Positions 34,067-45,925 of a stretch of 64,000 nt of DNA are shown piece after piece. Source of the DNA: Ariolimax columbianus (lineage: Eukaryota; Mollusca; Gastropoda; Stylommatophora; Arionidae); contig JAVGWX010000005.1 of the NCBI GenBank assembly GCA_036924085.1, positions 93,441,764-93,505,763 of the forward strand, in the 5' to 3' direction. Made by a program: the position numbers and the translations under genes. The stretch's first letter is position 1. Each line of letters opens with the position of its first letter. Below the pieces are notes generated by a model. The model made no database searches, was not told the origin of the DNA, and saw only the letters and a list, made by a program, of their open reading frames with translations.

Positions 34067-34120
34067 GAATACCAGGATTAACATTTTTTTTAATAGTTAT
34101 TTTAAATTGCACTTTCTTAC

Positions 34121-34216
34121 CCGTTCTCCTAGTTTGTTGATGAAGACAAAGCTGTAAGAATCCTGGGACAAGAGGTTGTGAGCCAGCGGATATTCGTGCA
34201 CTGCCCTCCAGATAAT
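34121..34216 (-). CDS. PIK3CB: PI3K p110 exon 2 (residues 56-87, adaptor-binding domain)
   Basis: A 96-nt exon in phase 0 at both ends, with acceptor TTATAG and donor CGG|GTAAGA. It encodes the middle of the adaptor-binding domain: IIWRAVHEYPL followed by DSYSFVFINK. This matches the tryptophan-helix, Tyr-Pro and SY-F pattern of p110-beta. A 17-bp retrotransposon-tail insertion lies 55 bp downstream in the intron (34050-34066). Confidence 0.9.
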
Positions 34217-34684
34217 CTATAACACCCACACAGTAAATCAATTGTCAAATGTGGTAAATGATGTGATATACTAGCTATCACAATTACTAAGCTATCCATA
34301 CATTTCAGTGGAGACAAAAAAGACAAATGATCAACAATATATTTGTATGAACTTTCTCTTTGATCTGTCAGACATGGACCCTGATCAAGACACAAGAATG
34401 CAAGATCACAAAATATGCAATAAGATGTTTGCAATAAACAGTCAGAGTCAGTAAATGAGAATAAAGAAACTTTTTCATGTCATTACATCTTTGATGTTTG
34501 AACTGTCTGACAAGCTCCACACAGTTTGAAGTTCAGTGTTGAATCATTTGGCCAGAACACCTTCCTTAACTGGTCATACAGGAGACAGTCCTGTAAAACA
34601 TTCTCAGCAGTTTCAAGTTGGAACAACACTGTGTGTGGCATATATACAGACAAACACAAAATTATATGGTTTGGACGGGGGTGG

Positions 34685-34812
34685 AAGATGTAGCACTGTC
34701 AATGAGATGACAGCAGCCAGTGACTCATAGCTGGATGCCTGCATCAGGGTCAGCAAACCAGAACTGACTAAGACCCTATCCCACCTCCAAGCGGTAGCTC
34801 TGGAAGTTGGTT
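34685..34812 (+). mobile_element. SINE C head fragment
   Basis: Contains only the head (GAGATGACAGCAGCCAGTGACTC to CTCCAAGCGGTAGCTCTGGAA); the core and tail are missing. Confidence 0.65.
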
Positions 34813-34939
34813 GTGTTCTTTATCACAGACTTGTGTTTGTTATTATATCTGACTATCAAATACAAAGTATGTGATGGAAAACATCTATTGATGAAGGTCT
34901 CTAGGTCTGAATGAGAAGAATTTCTTTCTAGAATACTGA

Positions 34940-35310
34940 ACAAGGTATTCAGTCAGGCAGATAAGTGTCTAATGCCAGGCAGCCATTTTTATTCATTTGT
35001 TATGTAAATTCATCTGGTCAATCCTTAGACGGTGTCTTGCATTGTTTATCTTTCAAACTCACATTTGACTATTGGTAGTAAATTTGTGGGCGGTTTCTTT
35101 GTTACAGTTCACTAGGCCTTGAAATGTGCAGCTCTGGGGTGCCCGTCCTCCAATCTTTTCCTTGATGACATTTAGCCTTCCCGGCAGTATAAGAGCTGCA
35201 TTCTCACTTTGGCAGTGCTCGTAACCATTAATTAAGCTGTCATTGTGTCAGGTCTTGCTAGAGAGCGTGGCCCACCATCACCTCAGGGAGGTATGTCAAG
35301 ATTGATGGTT
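34940..35310 (+). repeat. Dispersed repeat H, copy 2
   Basis: Same block order as copy 1, plus orientation. Fragments also occur at 2470-2520 (left end only) and 19445-19570 (broken by the foldback element). Confidence 0.75.
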
Positions 35311-36029
35311 TCTTGTTCATGTTCCATTTAAACTCTTTATGAAGGATAGCATCATCACTCGCCCAAGTGTTAATGTGGCCCCAAAACGGAGCAAAGAATA
35401 GTAATGCTACAACCTAACAATCATATTGCAAGAGGCGACAAAGAATTGTTAGGCATGGAGATGACTACCTCATCCTATAGAAACTTATAAGCCCCATAAA
35501 GATTCAGCAGATATGTACAGCTTAATAATTGATGACTTGGACATGTATTTGTTGAAGACCTATGCTCAACAGGGCGCTGAAAAGATATTGATGATGATGA
35601 CGATCCCTACTGCAGATGACGCCCAACAGTCAGCGCATGTGTTTGATGCATTCTTGTAATGATGGTTTCTGTATCAATATGATTTACATTTTGAGGTTGC
35701 TAGCTACAAGTACAACTGTCTTTGGTCACCTGTTACATAATTCACATAGGTGAGGTGGTCCTACTCTTTTCTCCTTAGTAAGAGGTTCTGGGATACACAA
35801 ATCTGGATGAGACTTCTTGCCCAATTTGCACTTCTAATGAAGAAGTGTCATCAGTTGGTCCCAGAAAGCCTGTGTTAAAGCAGATTGAGCATGGGAGTGT
35901 TTCTGTAACAATTTATTTCACATGTATTTTGAGTGTTGTTTAATGTGGTGATTTTTCGCGTTTTTTTTTTACATACGAGTGTTGCTACAGGTAAAAATGT
36001 ATTTTATATCGTCCCTCTTTAGTCAGTGC

Positions 36030-38965
36030 AGGTGTCATCTCCACATTGAAGATCAACTCCATTGGTTCTCCAATACCCTCTGTCTTTTGCCTTGCTGGAA
36101 CAATCTGTCTATTGTTTCACGCTATCTTCTCCCTTATAGAGCTAGCTATCTCTAGCATGCTGGCCCTCCATCTTGTCTTCCAGTATAGTTTTCAGCTAGG
36201 TGTTTTGTCATTTTATGTCACCAAAATATCTTAGCTTGCAGACTCTGAATGAATTCATTCATCAATTCTCTTTGCACTATTTCATACTATTTTTTCTTTT
36301 AATTTCAAAAGATGTGCCCCATTCTTTTATATATCCACATTTCAAAGACATCAATTCTCTTTTCCAATTATTTGATCACTGCCAAAGTTTCTATGCCATA
36401 TAGAAAAGACTAGTGTTCATAACAACCTGATCATTCCAACTTTTAATTTGTGAGTGGTTTGTTTGGACGACAATATATGACTCAAGTTGGCGAAAACAGA
36501 TTTGGTCATCCTTACTCTCTTCCTGATTTCCATTTCTCGTTATTATATTTCCAAATTAGGAAAAGCTCTTGACGTGTTTCAGTATTTGATAATTTATTTT
36601 TATCTGTGGATTAGATTTTGAGTCTTCTTTGTTAATTGCCATAGTTTTTGTTTTCTCAGAGTTAATGTACTTCTTCTTCTTCGTACGCTGTCAGACGTCA
36701 ACTTGAATTTGCTCGAAGAAAGCAGCTGTCATACTGAGGCTGTCGATTCTGCCATAGAGCTTGTCTAGTGTTGCTACTGGTGACGGACACATGTGCTTTC
36801 TCTGGTCCTCGTATGTCGGGCAGTTTTGCAGCAGATGTTCAGCATCCATTTTCCCTGTACCACAAGTGCATTCATCAGTGCCCCCTATCTTCAGTTTATT
36901 GAATAGGTGGTACCTCAGTATGTGGACTCTTCATGGAGCTTGGACTCCCAACTAGTTTATGTTGTTGTTTGGCCGCAGATATTTGCCATTAAGACTTATT
37001 TTGGTGTTCTGTGGTTTATTTGAAAGCGAGAATATCGTACATGTTTTTTCCTCGTTTATTTTGACCAGACATGAGTTCGCCCACTCCTCCAACGATGTTA
37101 GGGCCTGCTGCATCCGATTGTTTGCTACGGTGAGATTTTTTTCAGAGGTCCACATAGCCAGATCGTCAGCAAACATGGAGCTGTGGACTCTTCTTGGTAT
37201 ATTCTCTGTGATGTTGTTTATATACACCAGGAAAAGTGTGGGTGACAGTACCCCCCCCCCCCCCCTCCCGGGGTACTCCTTGCTCCACTGTCACCTTTTT
37301 GCTCATCTGCCCTTGTACTTGAACTCTGGCTGTTCTGTTTTCAAGGTAGTGGCTGATCCATCTGTAGATTTTTCCAGATACTTCACTTCTTCATAGCTTG
37401 ACTTTAAGTCCCTTTTTCCACACCTTGTCAAATGCCTTCTCTAGATCCACCCAAACCGCTACTGTATGCTTTTTCTCTTGGTAAGCATCCTCTATTTCCT
37501 GTGCTATGAGAGTGATCTGGTCCTCAGTGGATCTGTGTTGTCTAAATCCTTCTTGCTGTGGAATTAATATGTGTTTTTCTTCCAGGTGCCACATCAGTCT
37601 GGTGTTTATCATATGCTCCATCAGTTTGCCTACACAGCTCAGTAGACTGATGGGCCTGTATCCATTTGGATCTGGTCTATCTTTTTCTTTCTTTGGTACT
37701 GGTATAAGTACAGCATCTTTCCATGCCTGCGGTACAATTCCCCTTTTCCAGCTTTGGTTCAGGACTGATAGTAACTTCCTCTTTGCTGTTTAGCCCAACC
37801 CCACCAGCATTTCGTTTGTTACCCCATCTTTAACAGGCGATTTCTTTTTCCTTTAAAGTTCTCATGGCCTCTTCCATTTCATTCATTGTTAGTTTTGCCA
37901 TCATGTGCTCCTCTGGTGCCATATAGATGTTGTCGTGGCTCTTTTGTTCTTCACTAATGTCTGTATGCCTGTCTGTAGGGACTACAATGTGGTTTTCTCT
38001 GGCATGTTCTATAAAGGCGTTTGCTGCTTTTTTTCCGGTAAGCATGTTGTCGCCCTGCTTGATGGTAATTTATTTGTTTGATGGTGTTTCGTCATTCAAT
38101 GCTCTGACTAAATTCCATAGTTTGTTCCCTTCTTTATCTAAATTGAAGCTTTCTGTTTTGTTTTTCCAGCTGTCTCTTGTTATTTGGTTCAGTGTTCTTT
38201 TGTATTTCACAGCAATGGCCATGGGGGCGATATTTGCTTCCATAGATTGCTCTCTTTATGCCATGTTCCTAGCATTTGAGATGCCATCCTCTGCTTTCTG
38301 CAGTTCATCATTCCAATATGGCTTGTAGTTTTTCCTTGCCCCTCTTGGGATGGTTTCGTTGGCTGCTTGCAGTATTGCTTTGCTTAGGCTTTCCACCATC
38401 GGTTTCATATTGTTATTTTGTGTGTTGTTAGTTTCACACGGTCCATCTGTCAGCATTGCAAATCTGTCCCAGTCGGCTCGTCTATAGTTCCAGCGTGGCA
38501 GCGGTTTTATTTCCTGGGGGCCTACTTTCATATAAATTTCTAGCCTAATTGGCCTGTGGTCGCTACCTGCCAGTTGGTCGAGCACCTGACGATCTATTTT
38601 GTGGGAGTTAATGTCCAATCCATACACCTGACTTTAGTTCTTTACTTCTTATTTGCTTTCAACCAGCAGAATTGTGCTATCTGCATATCTAAGATTATTT
38701 ATTGATACTACCCTTCTGATAATTAGCCCTGGCATTTCCTTTATCTATCGAAAAATTTGTTCTGTGTAAATGTTAAACCGACAAGCGAACAGCATGCATG
38801 CTTTTGGTGAGTAAAGTCTGCCAAGATGTTGCAGTGGCTTTTTGCTCCCAATACGGTTACTGAGTATTGTTGGGTCTTTTTCATGCATATATATATAATG
38901 TTCTCTAGATATGGAACTAGTTTCTCATGCTGGACTCTGCCAAAGGTCTTTTTTAGTCTATAAAA
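36030..38965 (-). mobile_element. LINE (family with NNLRYAD RT) split by another LINE
   Basis: The outer minus-strand element has its 5' part at 38965-38605 (FYRLKKTFGRVQHEKLVPYL, then NNLRYADSTILLVESK) and its 3' part at 36668-36030 (SEKTKTMAI onward). The two parts share a 10-bp duplication and rejoin in frame. It has a large deletion within the RT palm and frameshifts. Confidence 0.82.
36669..38604 (-). mobile_element. Jockey-like LINE nested in the outer LINE
   Basis: Minus strand, 5'-truncated in the endonuclease (LAGSDHRPIRLEIY near 38550). RT follows: FRQHRSTEDQITLIA near 37550, VDLEKAFDKVWKKG, then SSMFADDLAMW near 37170. An internal deletion joins RT directly to the 3' domain (36915-36690, CTCGTG and FFEQIQVDV). 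It ends GACAGCGTACGAAGAAGAAG at 36669. TSDs GAGTTAATGT: 36659-36668 and 38605-38614. Confidence 0.88.
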
Positions 38966-39056
38966 CACACATAAAAGTTTTTCTGTATGTGAAAAGTGTG
39001 TCCATATTTAAATTTAAAACAAAGTTGACCAAACTCTCACTCTATGTTCACACTAC

Positions 39057-39221
39057 CTGCTTAATCTGGTCCAAGGGTGAGAAATAGTTAACAGGCAGCG
39101 GTACTAGAATTCCATTGGGAAACAGGAAATCCACATCCACCTGGTTATTTCTATCCATCTGACTTCTGATGCTGGGCAGTGTTAGAAGACCATCCATGGA
39201 TGCTAAGTCTGGGCAGGCCAT
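39057..39221 (-). CDS. PIK3CB: PI3K p110-beta-like, coding exon 1 (residues 1-55)
   Basis: First coding exon of a class IA PI3-kinase catalytic subunit, which phosphorylates PtdIns(4,5)P2 at the 3 position at the plasma membrane. The ATG at 39219-39221 has a strong context (A at -3, G at +4) and an in-frame TGA a few codons upstream, which supports this start. After a poorly conserved leader, residues from about 28 (VDVDFLFPNGILV) match the start of the adaptor-binding domain that grips the p85 inter-SH2 coiled coil. The exon ends in phase 0 at CAG|GTAGTG. A 5'UTR acceptor may lie just upstream, but I could not fix it. Overall similarity favours p110-beta over alpha or delta. Confidence 0.88.
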
Positions 39222-39228
39222 GCTTCAT
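39151..39228 (-). promoter_or_regulatory. Overlapping upstream ORF at the p110 start
   Basis: An ATG only 7 nt upstream of the p110 start codon, in another frame, opens a 25-codon ORF that overlaps the coding sequence and ends at a TAG inside exon 1. If the 5'UTR includes it, scanning ribosomes would meet it first (G at -3, A at +4), so it could lower translation. Whether it lies in the mRNA is not known from sequence alone. Confidence 0.4.
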
Positions 39229-39512
39229 CCCACCACGAGCAGGCTTTCTATTAGATAATTGCAGATAATGATACTGATTTGTTATTTAATTATTATAAAA
39301 TCATAATCATTGGAGCCTAACAAAAAATTATATAAATGACCAAGAAAAATCTAGTGAACCAGGATAGAAAGGCAGACTAAGGCGGCCGGATTGTCTCATA
39401 GGTGGAAATCATGATGACATAAAATAGCCCAAAATAGGAATTTGTGGATTTTGTTCAGACTCTCAGGTTTAGAATCACTGATGTGCTGGTTCTCAACTGA
39501 TGAAGATGACAT

Positions 39513-39666
39513 TCTGCCGAAGACGGATGTGTTGGACCGAAAGGTGCAAATATCGTAGTCAAGCTGTAAACTAGCTACACAACACATTCCATTCTTCTGA
39601 CTACATCCGGCTACTCGTAAAGCCCTTTCAGGGCTTGGTAGATGGAGATTGAGAACAAACGCAGAA
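39513..39666 (+). mobile_element. 5'-truncated SINE A starting at the core
   Basis: A 154-bp copy that starts at the conserved core (GAAGACGGATGTGTTGGACC) and ends in GAGAACAAACGCAGAA. Perfect 11-bp duplications GAAGATGACAT lie at 39502-39512 and 39667-39677. Confidence 0.88.
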
Positions 39667-39889
39667 GAAGATGACATGTGTGAATGTAGACATTTTAAAC
39701 TAATGGACACCTTAAATCGTCCTTGTACAATTAATATCTTAATACTAAAAACAGAACAAATCCACTGAACTAGTGAGAAAAATTGTAAAAAACATAAATT
39801 CTCTGCAGTCTATTGGTCAGTGTGCTAAAAATTAAAGTAGCAGTTAATTCTAATAGTAAATAGTGCTAGAAGTTGTAATATTCTTCATC

Positions 39890-40890
39890 TTCTTAGATCT
39901 TTGATCAGTGCCCATCTGGCTGCATCTTTCAGAGCAGCAACAAATTCACTCCCTTTTATCATATCCACAGTCATATTTTGTATGGTACCCCAACTGATTC
40001 ACAATTTCCATTTCGACTTCAAAAGTTCTTCACAAGTTGTCTTGGGTCAGTCTCCCCTTCATCTTCCATCTAAGGTCCATGCTATGGTCATTCCATTGTG
40101 GTGTCAGGCCCTGTTCTTAGAATACGGCCAATCCAATCTCAGCATTGGCCAGTTATGATGGTGCCTGTCTTCTTGTTTGCTCGGTTTGGCAAGAAATTTG
40201 TGGCTTGGTTCATTTTGCTTTTGGTGTCTTTGCCTGTTCCAATATATGGTGTAATTGTGCTTCCCATATATGTAAATGTGGCAAGTATTGCGATTTCTTC
40301 AATTGTTATTTTAATTGGTATGAGATTTAATACGAGTATATTTAGAGTTGTGACTTCTGTCTTCTTGATATTAATGTTGAGTTCCACTTGCTATGCTCTA
40401 TGTGACATGTTGCTCCACTCTATTAAGGATAGAAAGAGAAATGATGGTAATAGGCATCTGTCAATCTTCTGTTTTCACCTCAAAAGTTTGGTCACTGGTG
40501 TCCAACACTGCATGTGCTAAATGTGTTAATAAACTTTTAATGATTGAAATAATGAAGCTAGTATCATCCATAGACTATCCCAGTGTAATTTGTTGAAGGC
40601 CGTTTCAAAACCTGCAAAATTTATGTATAGTTGTCTTTGCCATTCTAAGCATTGCTTTATTATGGTCTACACATCCTCTGCTATTTCTGAACCTTACTTG
40701 TTCCTTTCTCAGTTTTGTATCTAGTGCAGTTGATATTCTTTGGATTATTATTTTGCCTACTATTTTGCTGCGTACTAAGGGAAAAGTGATTCCTCTTCAT
40801 TTATTGCAGTCTGTGAGGTCACCCTGTTTTGATAATTTCACAATCGTTCCTTTGATCTACTCCTGTGTTGTTGTCTATGTTTGTCTGATA
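39890..40890 (-). mobile_element. LINE RT remnant
   Basis: Minus strand: YINFAGFETAFNKLHWD near 40620, the RT block containing the first catalytic aspartate (here mutated), then NINIKKTEVTTLN and FTYMGSTITPYIGTGKD near 40300. It is degraded and in several frames. Confidence 0.7.
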
Positions 40891-42690
40891 TATGTCTTAG
40901 TCGACCTGTGCATCTTCAAGGGGGTTAGTCTTGTGCAAGTCCCAACTCTTGTGCGAGTTGGTAGTAGCTGGGTGCATTTCTCTGCTTAGCGGACTGGGAA
41001 CAAGCAGTGCTATTTTTGGGGGTTTTGTGCTGGTCTCATCTTGGTTTCCAGTCGATCTGTCTCTGGCACGGGTTGTCCAACTTGTTTTTTTTTTCAGGAT
41101 CACAAGTGTTGTGCAGCTCGAGCGAATCTTGCCATCTAGTGGGAGGTCTGCCAGGTGGTCTTTTGTTTGCCACAGCTGTGCTTGGAGCTGTTGGCATGAT
41201 GGATGACATCCTTGACGTGTGACATTGCCCGGATGTCACTGTTCTGTAAGCCCATCTGCGCTGTTGCCTAAGTGATAGGCCCATGAGACGGCGCTCAAGC
41301 AAGGCATGTGTTGTCAGGTCGCAGTCTGGTGACTCTTGTGGCATCTGTTGCCACCTTTATTTAGTTAAAGGCGGCCCAGTCTGCTCAACGGCACCTGGCA
41401 ATGTCGGGCTTCAAGTTATTTTCCATGTTGAGGAGCCGGCCGAGGCAGATGTATTCATCGACATTCCTCCAATTGTGTATCATGTAGGGATATGGGGTTG
41501 GGCTCCGCAAAATGGTTGCGCATAACTTTCATTTTTTTCTATATTTATTGTGAGGCCTGCTGCTTTCTTGCCCTCTGCTTCCAGCAATGCTAGCACCTGT
41601 GTCGCTTCAGCGGGTGTCTCTGTAATAAGTGTGATATCATCAGCGAATCTTAGATGGTTGAGTAATCGTCCATTTATGTTGACGCTGTACTCGCTCCAGT
41701 CGCAATATCTCATCGTCGACTCCAGACATGCAGAGAAAAGGTTGGGCAAGATGGGGCAGCCCTGTCATACATCTTTCTCCATAGCAATTGATATCGGTCG
41801 TGAATCCATCATTGCAACGTTTCAACGTGTCTATGTAGCCAGCTTTGACTCCCTGCTCTTCCAGAGCTTTCCACACATATTCTGATTCGACCAAGTCAAA
41901 TGCCTTTTTGTAATCGATGAATGTCAACACTAGCAGTGTGTGGTGCTCTCTTGCTGCCTCAATCAAATGGCAACACGTGGTTATGTGATCTAGCATACTG
42001 TAGGTGCGCCAGAACCTAGCCTGCTCTATGGGTTGGGCTTTCTCAAGGGTGTTGCGGATCCTCGCCAGGAGGCATCTGGTGTATACTTTGTCCAGTACTG
42101 AGGGCGGTAGTTAGCCAGGTCTTCTTTTTCTCCTTACTTGTATAGTAAGATAGTTTTCGACTCTCGCTAGACCGATAGGACTTCCTTCTCTTCTAGAAAA
42201 TGTGTGAATCATTGTGCAAGTGCTGCATAGAGTGGATGGCCACATCCTTTTAGTGTTTCTACTGTGATTCCGTCTTTGCCTGCGAACTTGCAAGACGGCA
42301 TGCTTTCAATAGCACTTCGGATCTATGAGATCAGAAATGGTAGGAGTAGTGGTGGAAGTGTAGGTGAGTTGGTTGAAGGGGTGGGAGAGAAAGCGATGAC
42401 TTGAATAAGTTTGTGTAGAAGCCGCATATAACTCTTTCTATCTGCAGATCTGAGGCCACTCTCATTCCATCTGTTGCTTTGAGCGATGGGATCATGTGCT
42501 TCTACTCAGCAATGAAATGAGGGATTCTTTGTCTGGTCAAACTGGTGTGGTCTTCCTCAATCATTTCGCCAACATAGTTTGCTGTGTATATTGAACACCT
42601 TGATGTTTATTGGTGTTCTGTCCATTTTGCGGAGCTGACTGAGAAGGTTCTTGGTAGTTAGGGATATGCGACTTGTTATATGGTTTGTAA
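40890..42690 (-). mobile_element. RTE-type LINE, 5'-truncated
   Basis: Minus strand, from right to left: AGKDGITVE-like block near 42270, LTFIDYKKAFD near 41910, LRFADDITLI near 41640 with the catalytic FADD, NIEKNESY, then GRPPTRWQDSLE near 41150 and a short C-terminus near 40900. The order and motifs are those of RTE ORF2. Frameshifts make it inactive. A SINE A sits in its 5' part. Confidence 0.82.
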
Positions 42691-42701
42691 ATAGTGTATT
42701 T

Positions 42702-43045
42702 CTTCTCTGTTCATTCTCAATCTCCCGCTACCAAACCCTGAATGGGCTTCAGTAGCAGAATGTAGTCCTGAGAACGGAATGTGTTGTGTCGTAGTTTGCA
42801 GCTTGGCTGCGATATCTGCACCTTTCGGTCCAACACATCCGACTTCAGCAAGCATTTTTTGAGTACCGGGTTAGCATTCCCCACTTCGATCCCTTCTCCT
42901 TAGCCAGTCTGCCCTGCTGCAGCTTGTTATCCAGGATCACCGCGCGGAGGTGTAGAAGGGTCTTGGCAGCTTTGGTTCGCTGGCCCTGACGCTAGCAGTC
43001 AGCCATGGGTCGCTGACCACTGCGTTTCTCAGCACCTTGATCCCG
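42702..43045 (-). mobile_element. SINE A, full length, inserted in an RTE-type LINE
   Basis: A 344-bp copy with perfect 12-bp duplications AATAGTGTATTT (42690-42701 and 43046-43057). It splits the 5' part of the minus-strand RTE-like element to its left. Confidence 0.9.
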
Positions 43046-43059
43046 AATAGTGTATTTAA

Positions 43060-44390
43060 TATCTCAATTGTAATATAAGTCGTATAATTTTATATAAAAC
43101 TAATTCACAAAAAATTGTGCACGCCTTTTTTTAAAACTGAACCACAGACATGATTGAGGTATCATTGACGCCTTTTTTTCTAGATCAAGGGTAGACAAAT
43201 TTGTTTAGGATCTAGGAGCCAGGCATGGTATTGGATGCACGTGATGGGGGAAATTATGCAATTAATTCTGGAATGTTAGGACCCACAGCAAAATGTGCAG
43301 GTACCTAGGATTTGTTGCTACCTATTCTAGATATATCTTCTAGCTGTTGTAAGTTTAGAGCCCATAAACTATATGTAAGTGGTTACAAAAGTAGTATGTG
43401 TATATTACGTATGATGTACTAAAGGAAAAATTATGAGGGGGGGGAGACATGTGTTCAAGAATTACGAAACACCTAGCTGAGAAGAAAATATGAGAGAGCA
43501 TGTCATGTCAAAGAAACATCCTGAAAAAGAAGACTACTCTCATACCAGACTCATACCGCCTAGATGTGATAGTGGGAAACTTCTTGTAGCAACACCTCAC
43601 ATATTAACAGCTTAGCGGTTACTAGTACCTCTAAAGGTAGAGTGAAGGTACTATTGTACTGCTGGGTAGATTAAATGTTGACTGGTGAAAAATCTGGAGA
43701 CTGGACCTCCCCAGGCTTAGTAAGCCACTTGAAGGAAACCACCAACAAAGTTACCGTTAATGGTCAAATGTGGTCTGAAAGAAGGCAAACCAGGGAGAAT
43801 ATCAGTGCTTTAACTTTAACTAATTTATCTTACTATAAGGGCCAAACAGATAGATTTGCAGAACACAAGAATAGTTTTTCGCTACCTGGTGTCACTAACT
43901 CAGTAACTGACTAAGCCACTGATCTGCCTGATGATTGAATATTAGGATTTAAAATGTAAGTAAAGTATTGGCCTTTAGGTATGACTATATTAGCCCTGTA
44001 AAAGGAGTATTAATAGACCTATAATATGCTTTATATAATTAGTACTATACTATATCAGTATTTTACAATTTATAATACATAGTATAGTTAACAACTTAGC
44101 ATGACATAGTCAGACATAGACTTTACTTCTTCTAGACCTAGACTCCTAGAGCTTTATTTTCTTCTTTAGTGACTTTAGAACTCAAAACAAATGAGTTATG
44201 TACTTCATTGGGTGCTGCTACTAATCTTTAATAGATCGTGTTTTGAAACACTGAAAGTGGTGAAAGCCACAGAAAAGAACAAGCCTTGTGTAACTGATCG
44301 AAGTACTTATATTTATACAATAAACACATTTTATATTAATGCCTCACTTGGGTCAAATATTAAAAGTAAATAAAAGTAAAGTATTAAAAT
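43060..44390. other. No gene recognised
   Basis: AT-rich, about 1.3 kb, with no convincing long ORF, exon or repeat family that I recognise. The ORF at 43675 (79 codons) has no family features. Confidence 0.5.
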
Positions 44391-44394
44391 TAAA

Positions 44395-44780
44395 AGGATT
44401 GCGGATTAACTCACGTAACAAATAATGAAATATTCTTATATTAAATCTGAATATAAATATTATAGATCAGCTGGCGCTGGGATGCAAGCAGTATCCTTCA
44501 CTTTGGTCAAAAATGAAACTCTGAAACTCATATATTAAATATTTTAAATCTTATTTTACAACTACATCTTAAAATAAATATAGTTTTAATGAAGTCCATC
44601 AAGCAGGTGTGTGGCGGGACACCCGGACAGTGAGTGGTGTCGCCAGTAGTGTCGGTCGCACGGTGTGCAGGCAGAATCTTTCACTTTGGTCAAAGATATT
44701 AAACGGATAAACTCACGTATCAAACAATCTTATGTTACATCTTAAAATAAAATATTTATGTTCATCAGGTGTGTACTCCT
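44395..44780 (+). repeat. Imperfect direct repeat of about 240 bp
   Basis: Two copies share ACTCACGTA(A/T)CAAA, TTTCACTTTGGTCAAA, ACATCTTAAAATAAA and CATCA-CAGGTGTGT blocks in the same order. A CpG-rich patch (44600-44665) lies between them. No coding signal is evident. Confidence 0.55.
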
Positions 44781-45089
44781 ACCTAACGTAGCTTCACGGT
44801 TGCATTAGAAGGTTTAAACACAGGATAAACAATAATTTAATATTACTTCCTTATTTCTGTTTCGCCCCTTCCTGGTCCAACTTTTGATAATTAGTTTTAC
44901 TTCCTTGCAATAGTGTTACAAAAACGTGCACGGAATTTCTGACGAATTAAATCACTTTTTTTTTAAAAACCATAAACACACGAACACACACAACCTTACG
45001 CGTATGTGCTCTTTCTTTCTTTCTCTCTTTCTCTCTCTCTCCTTCTCACAACCTAGCACTGAAACAGCTAATAATCATAACCACATGGA

Positions 45090-45440
45090 TCTGTTATTGT
45101 TGTTGAATGCCCACAATGAGTATATGTTTTCTTTTGTGCGCCTTGAAAAGGACGTTAAGTGACGGTTTGTTGTAGCTTTCCTCACATCCCGTGCGTGCTG
45201 ATGAACGTGAACCGAGGTTTTTCATGCGTTTGTGCTATGATTGGCTTCATCTGCGTGGTGTTCACTACTACGGGGATCACGACGATCCCTTACCTCGTTA
45301 GCCAGACTGCCATGAAAACAGTCAGTTTCCAGGGAGGACTACAAGGACGTTGACGTGAGAGTCTTGGCTAGTATATTTTGCCTGTCCCTGACTAACATAT
45401 CTGATCAGTATGTTGTGCCTGACCATATGTTAGTCTTCCT
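45090..45440 (+). repeat. Dispersed repeat D, copy 3
   Basis: Plus orientation; ORF at 45159 reads MTVCCSFPHIPCVL. Same TGATCAGTATGTTGTGCCTGACC end as copy 1. Confidence 0.82.
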
Positions 45441-45647
45441 CCCCACCGCGTGGATTTGGGGGTAAAAACGGAAATGGCTACTGTTACCTTCAGAGTATGT
45501 TCTGTGAACATTTCGGATTTGTTCTGCTCTATTTCAAACAATCGACTACACAGCATCGCCTGGCATATCCATATGTGCTCAGTCTCTTTCGGCAGGTAAG
45601 GGTGTGGATACTGATGCTCGCTCGATGTACATACTTTTCGGGCAATA

Positions 45648-45748
45648 TCCCAGTGGTACGGCGAGTCAATCTCCCAGTCAGTGGTACGGCGAGTCAATCT
45701 CCCAGTGGTACGGCGAGTCAATCTCCCAGTGGTACGGCGAATCAAGCT
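45648..45748 (+). repeat. 24-bp tandem repeat
   Basis: Four units of CCCAGTGGTACGGCGAGTCAATCT-type sequence, the second with a 4-6 bp insertion. It yields a repeated peptide in several frames. Confidence 0.85.
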
Positions 45749-45779
45749 CCGATATCAATCCCTACAAGGCTGGTGTGAC

Positions 45780-45925
45780 AGCACGATAACGCGATTATAA
45801 AGGCTGGCCTCCTTAACATAAGCCTCGATATATATATCATTGAGAATCGCAATAGCAAGATATATCTTGGAGTGACCTTTTATCGCAGTCTGTCTTTTAA
45901 GTACCCCGTTGATTAAATCTTACAG
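45780..45925 (+). mobile_element. LINE RT thumb fragment
   Basis: Encodes KIYLGVTFYRSLSFK, the YLGVTLDRSL motif of jockey-like and related elements. Only about 140 bp is recognisable. Confidence 0.55.
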
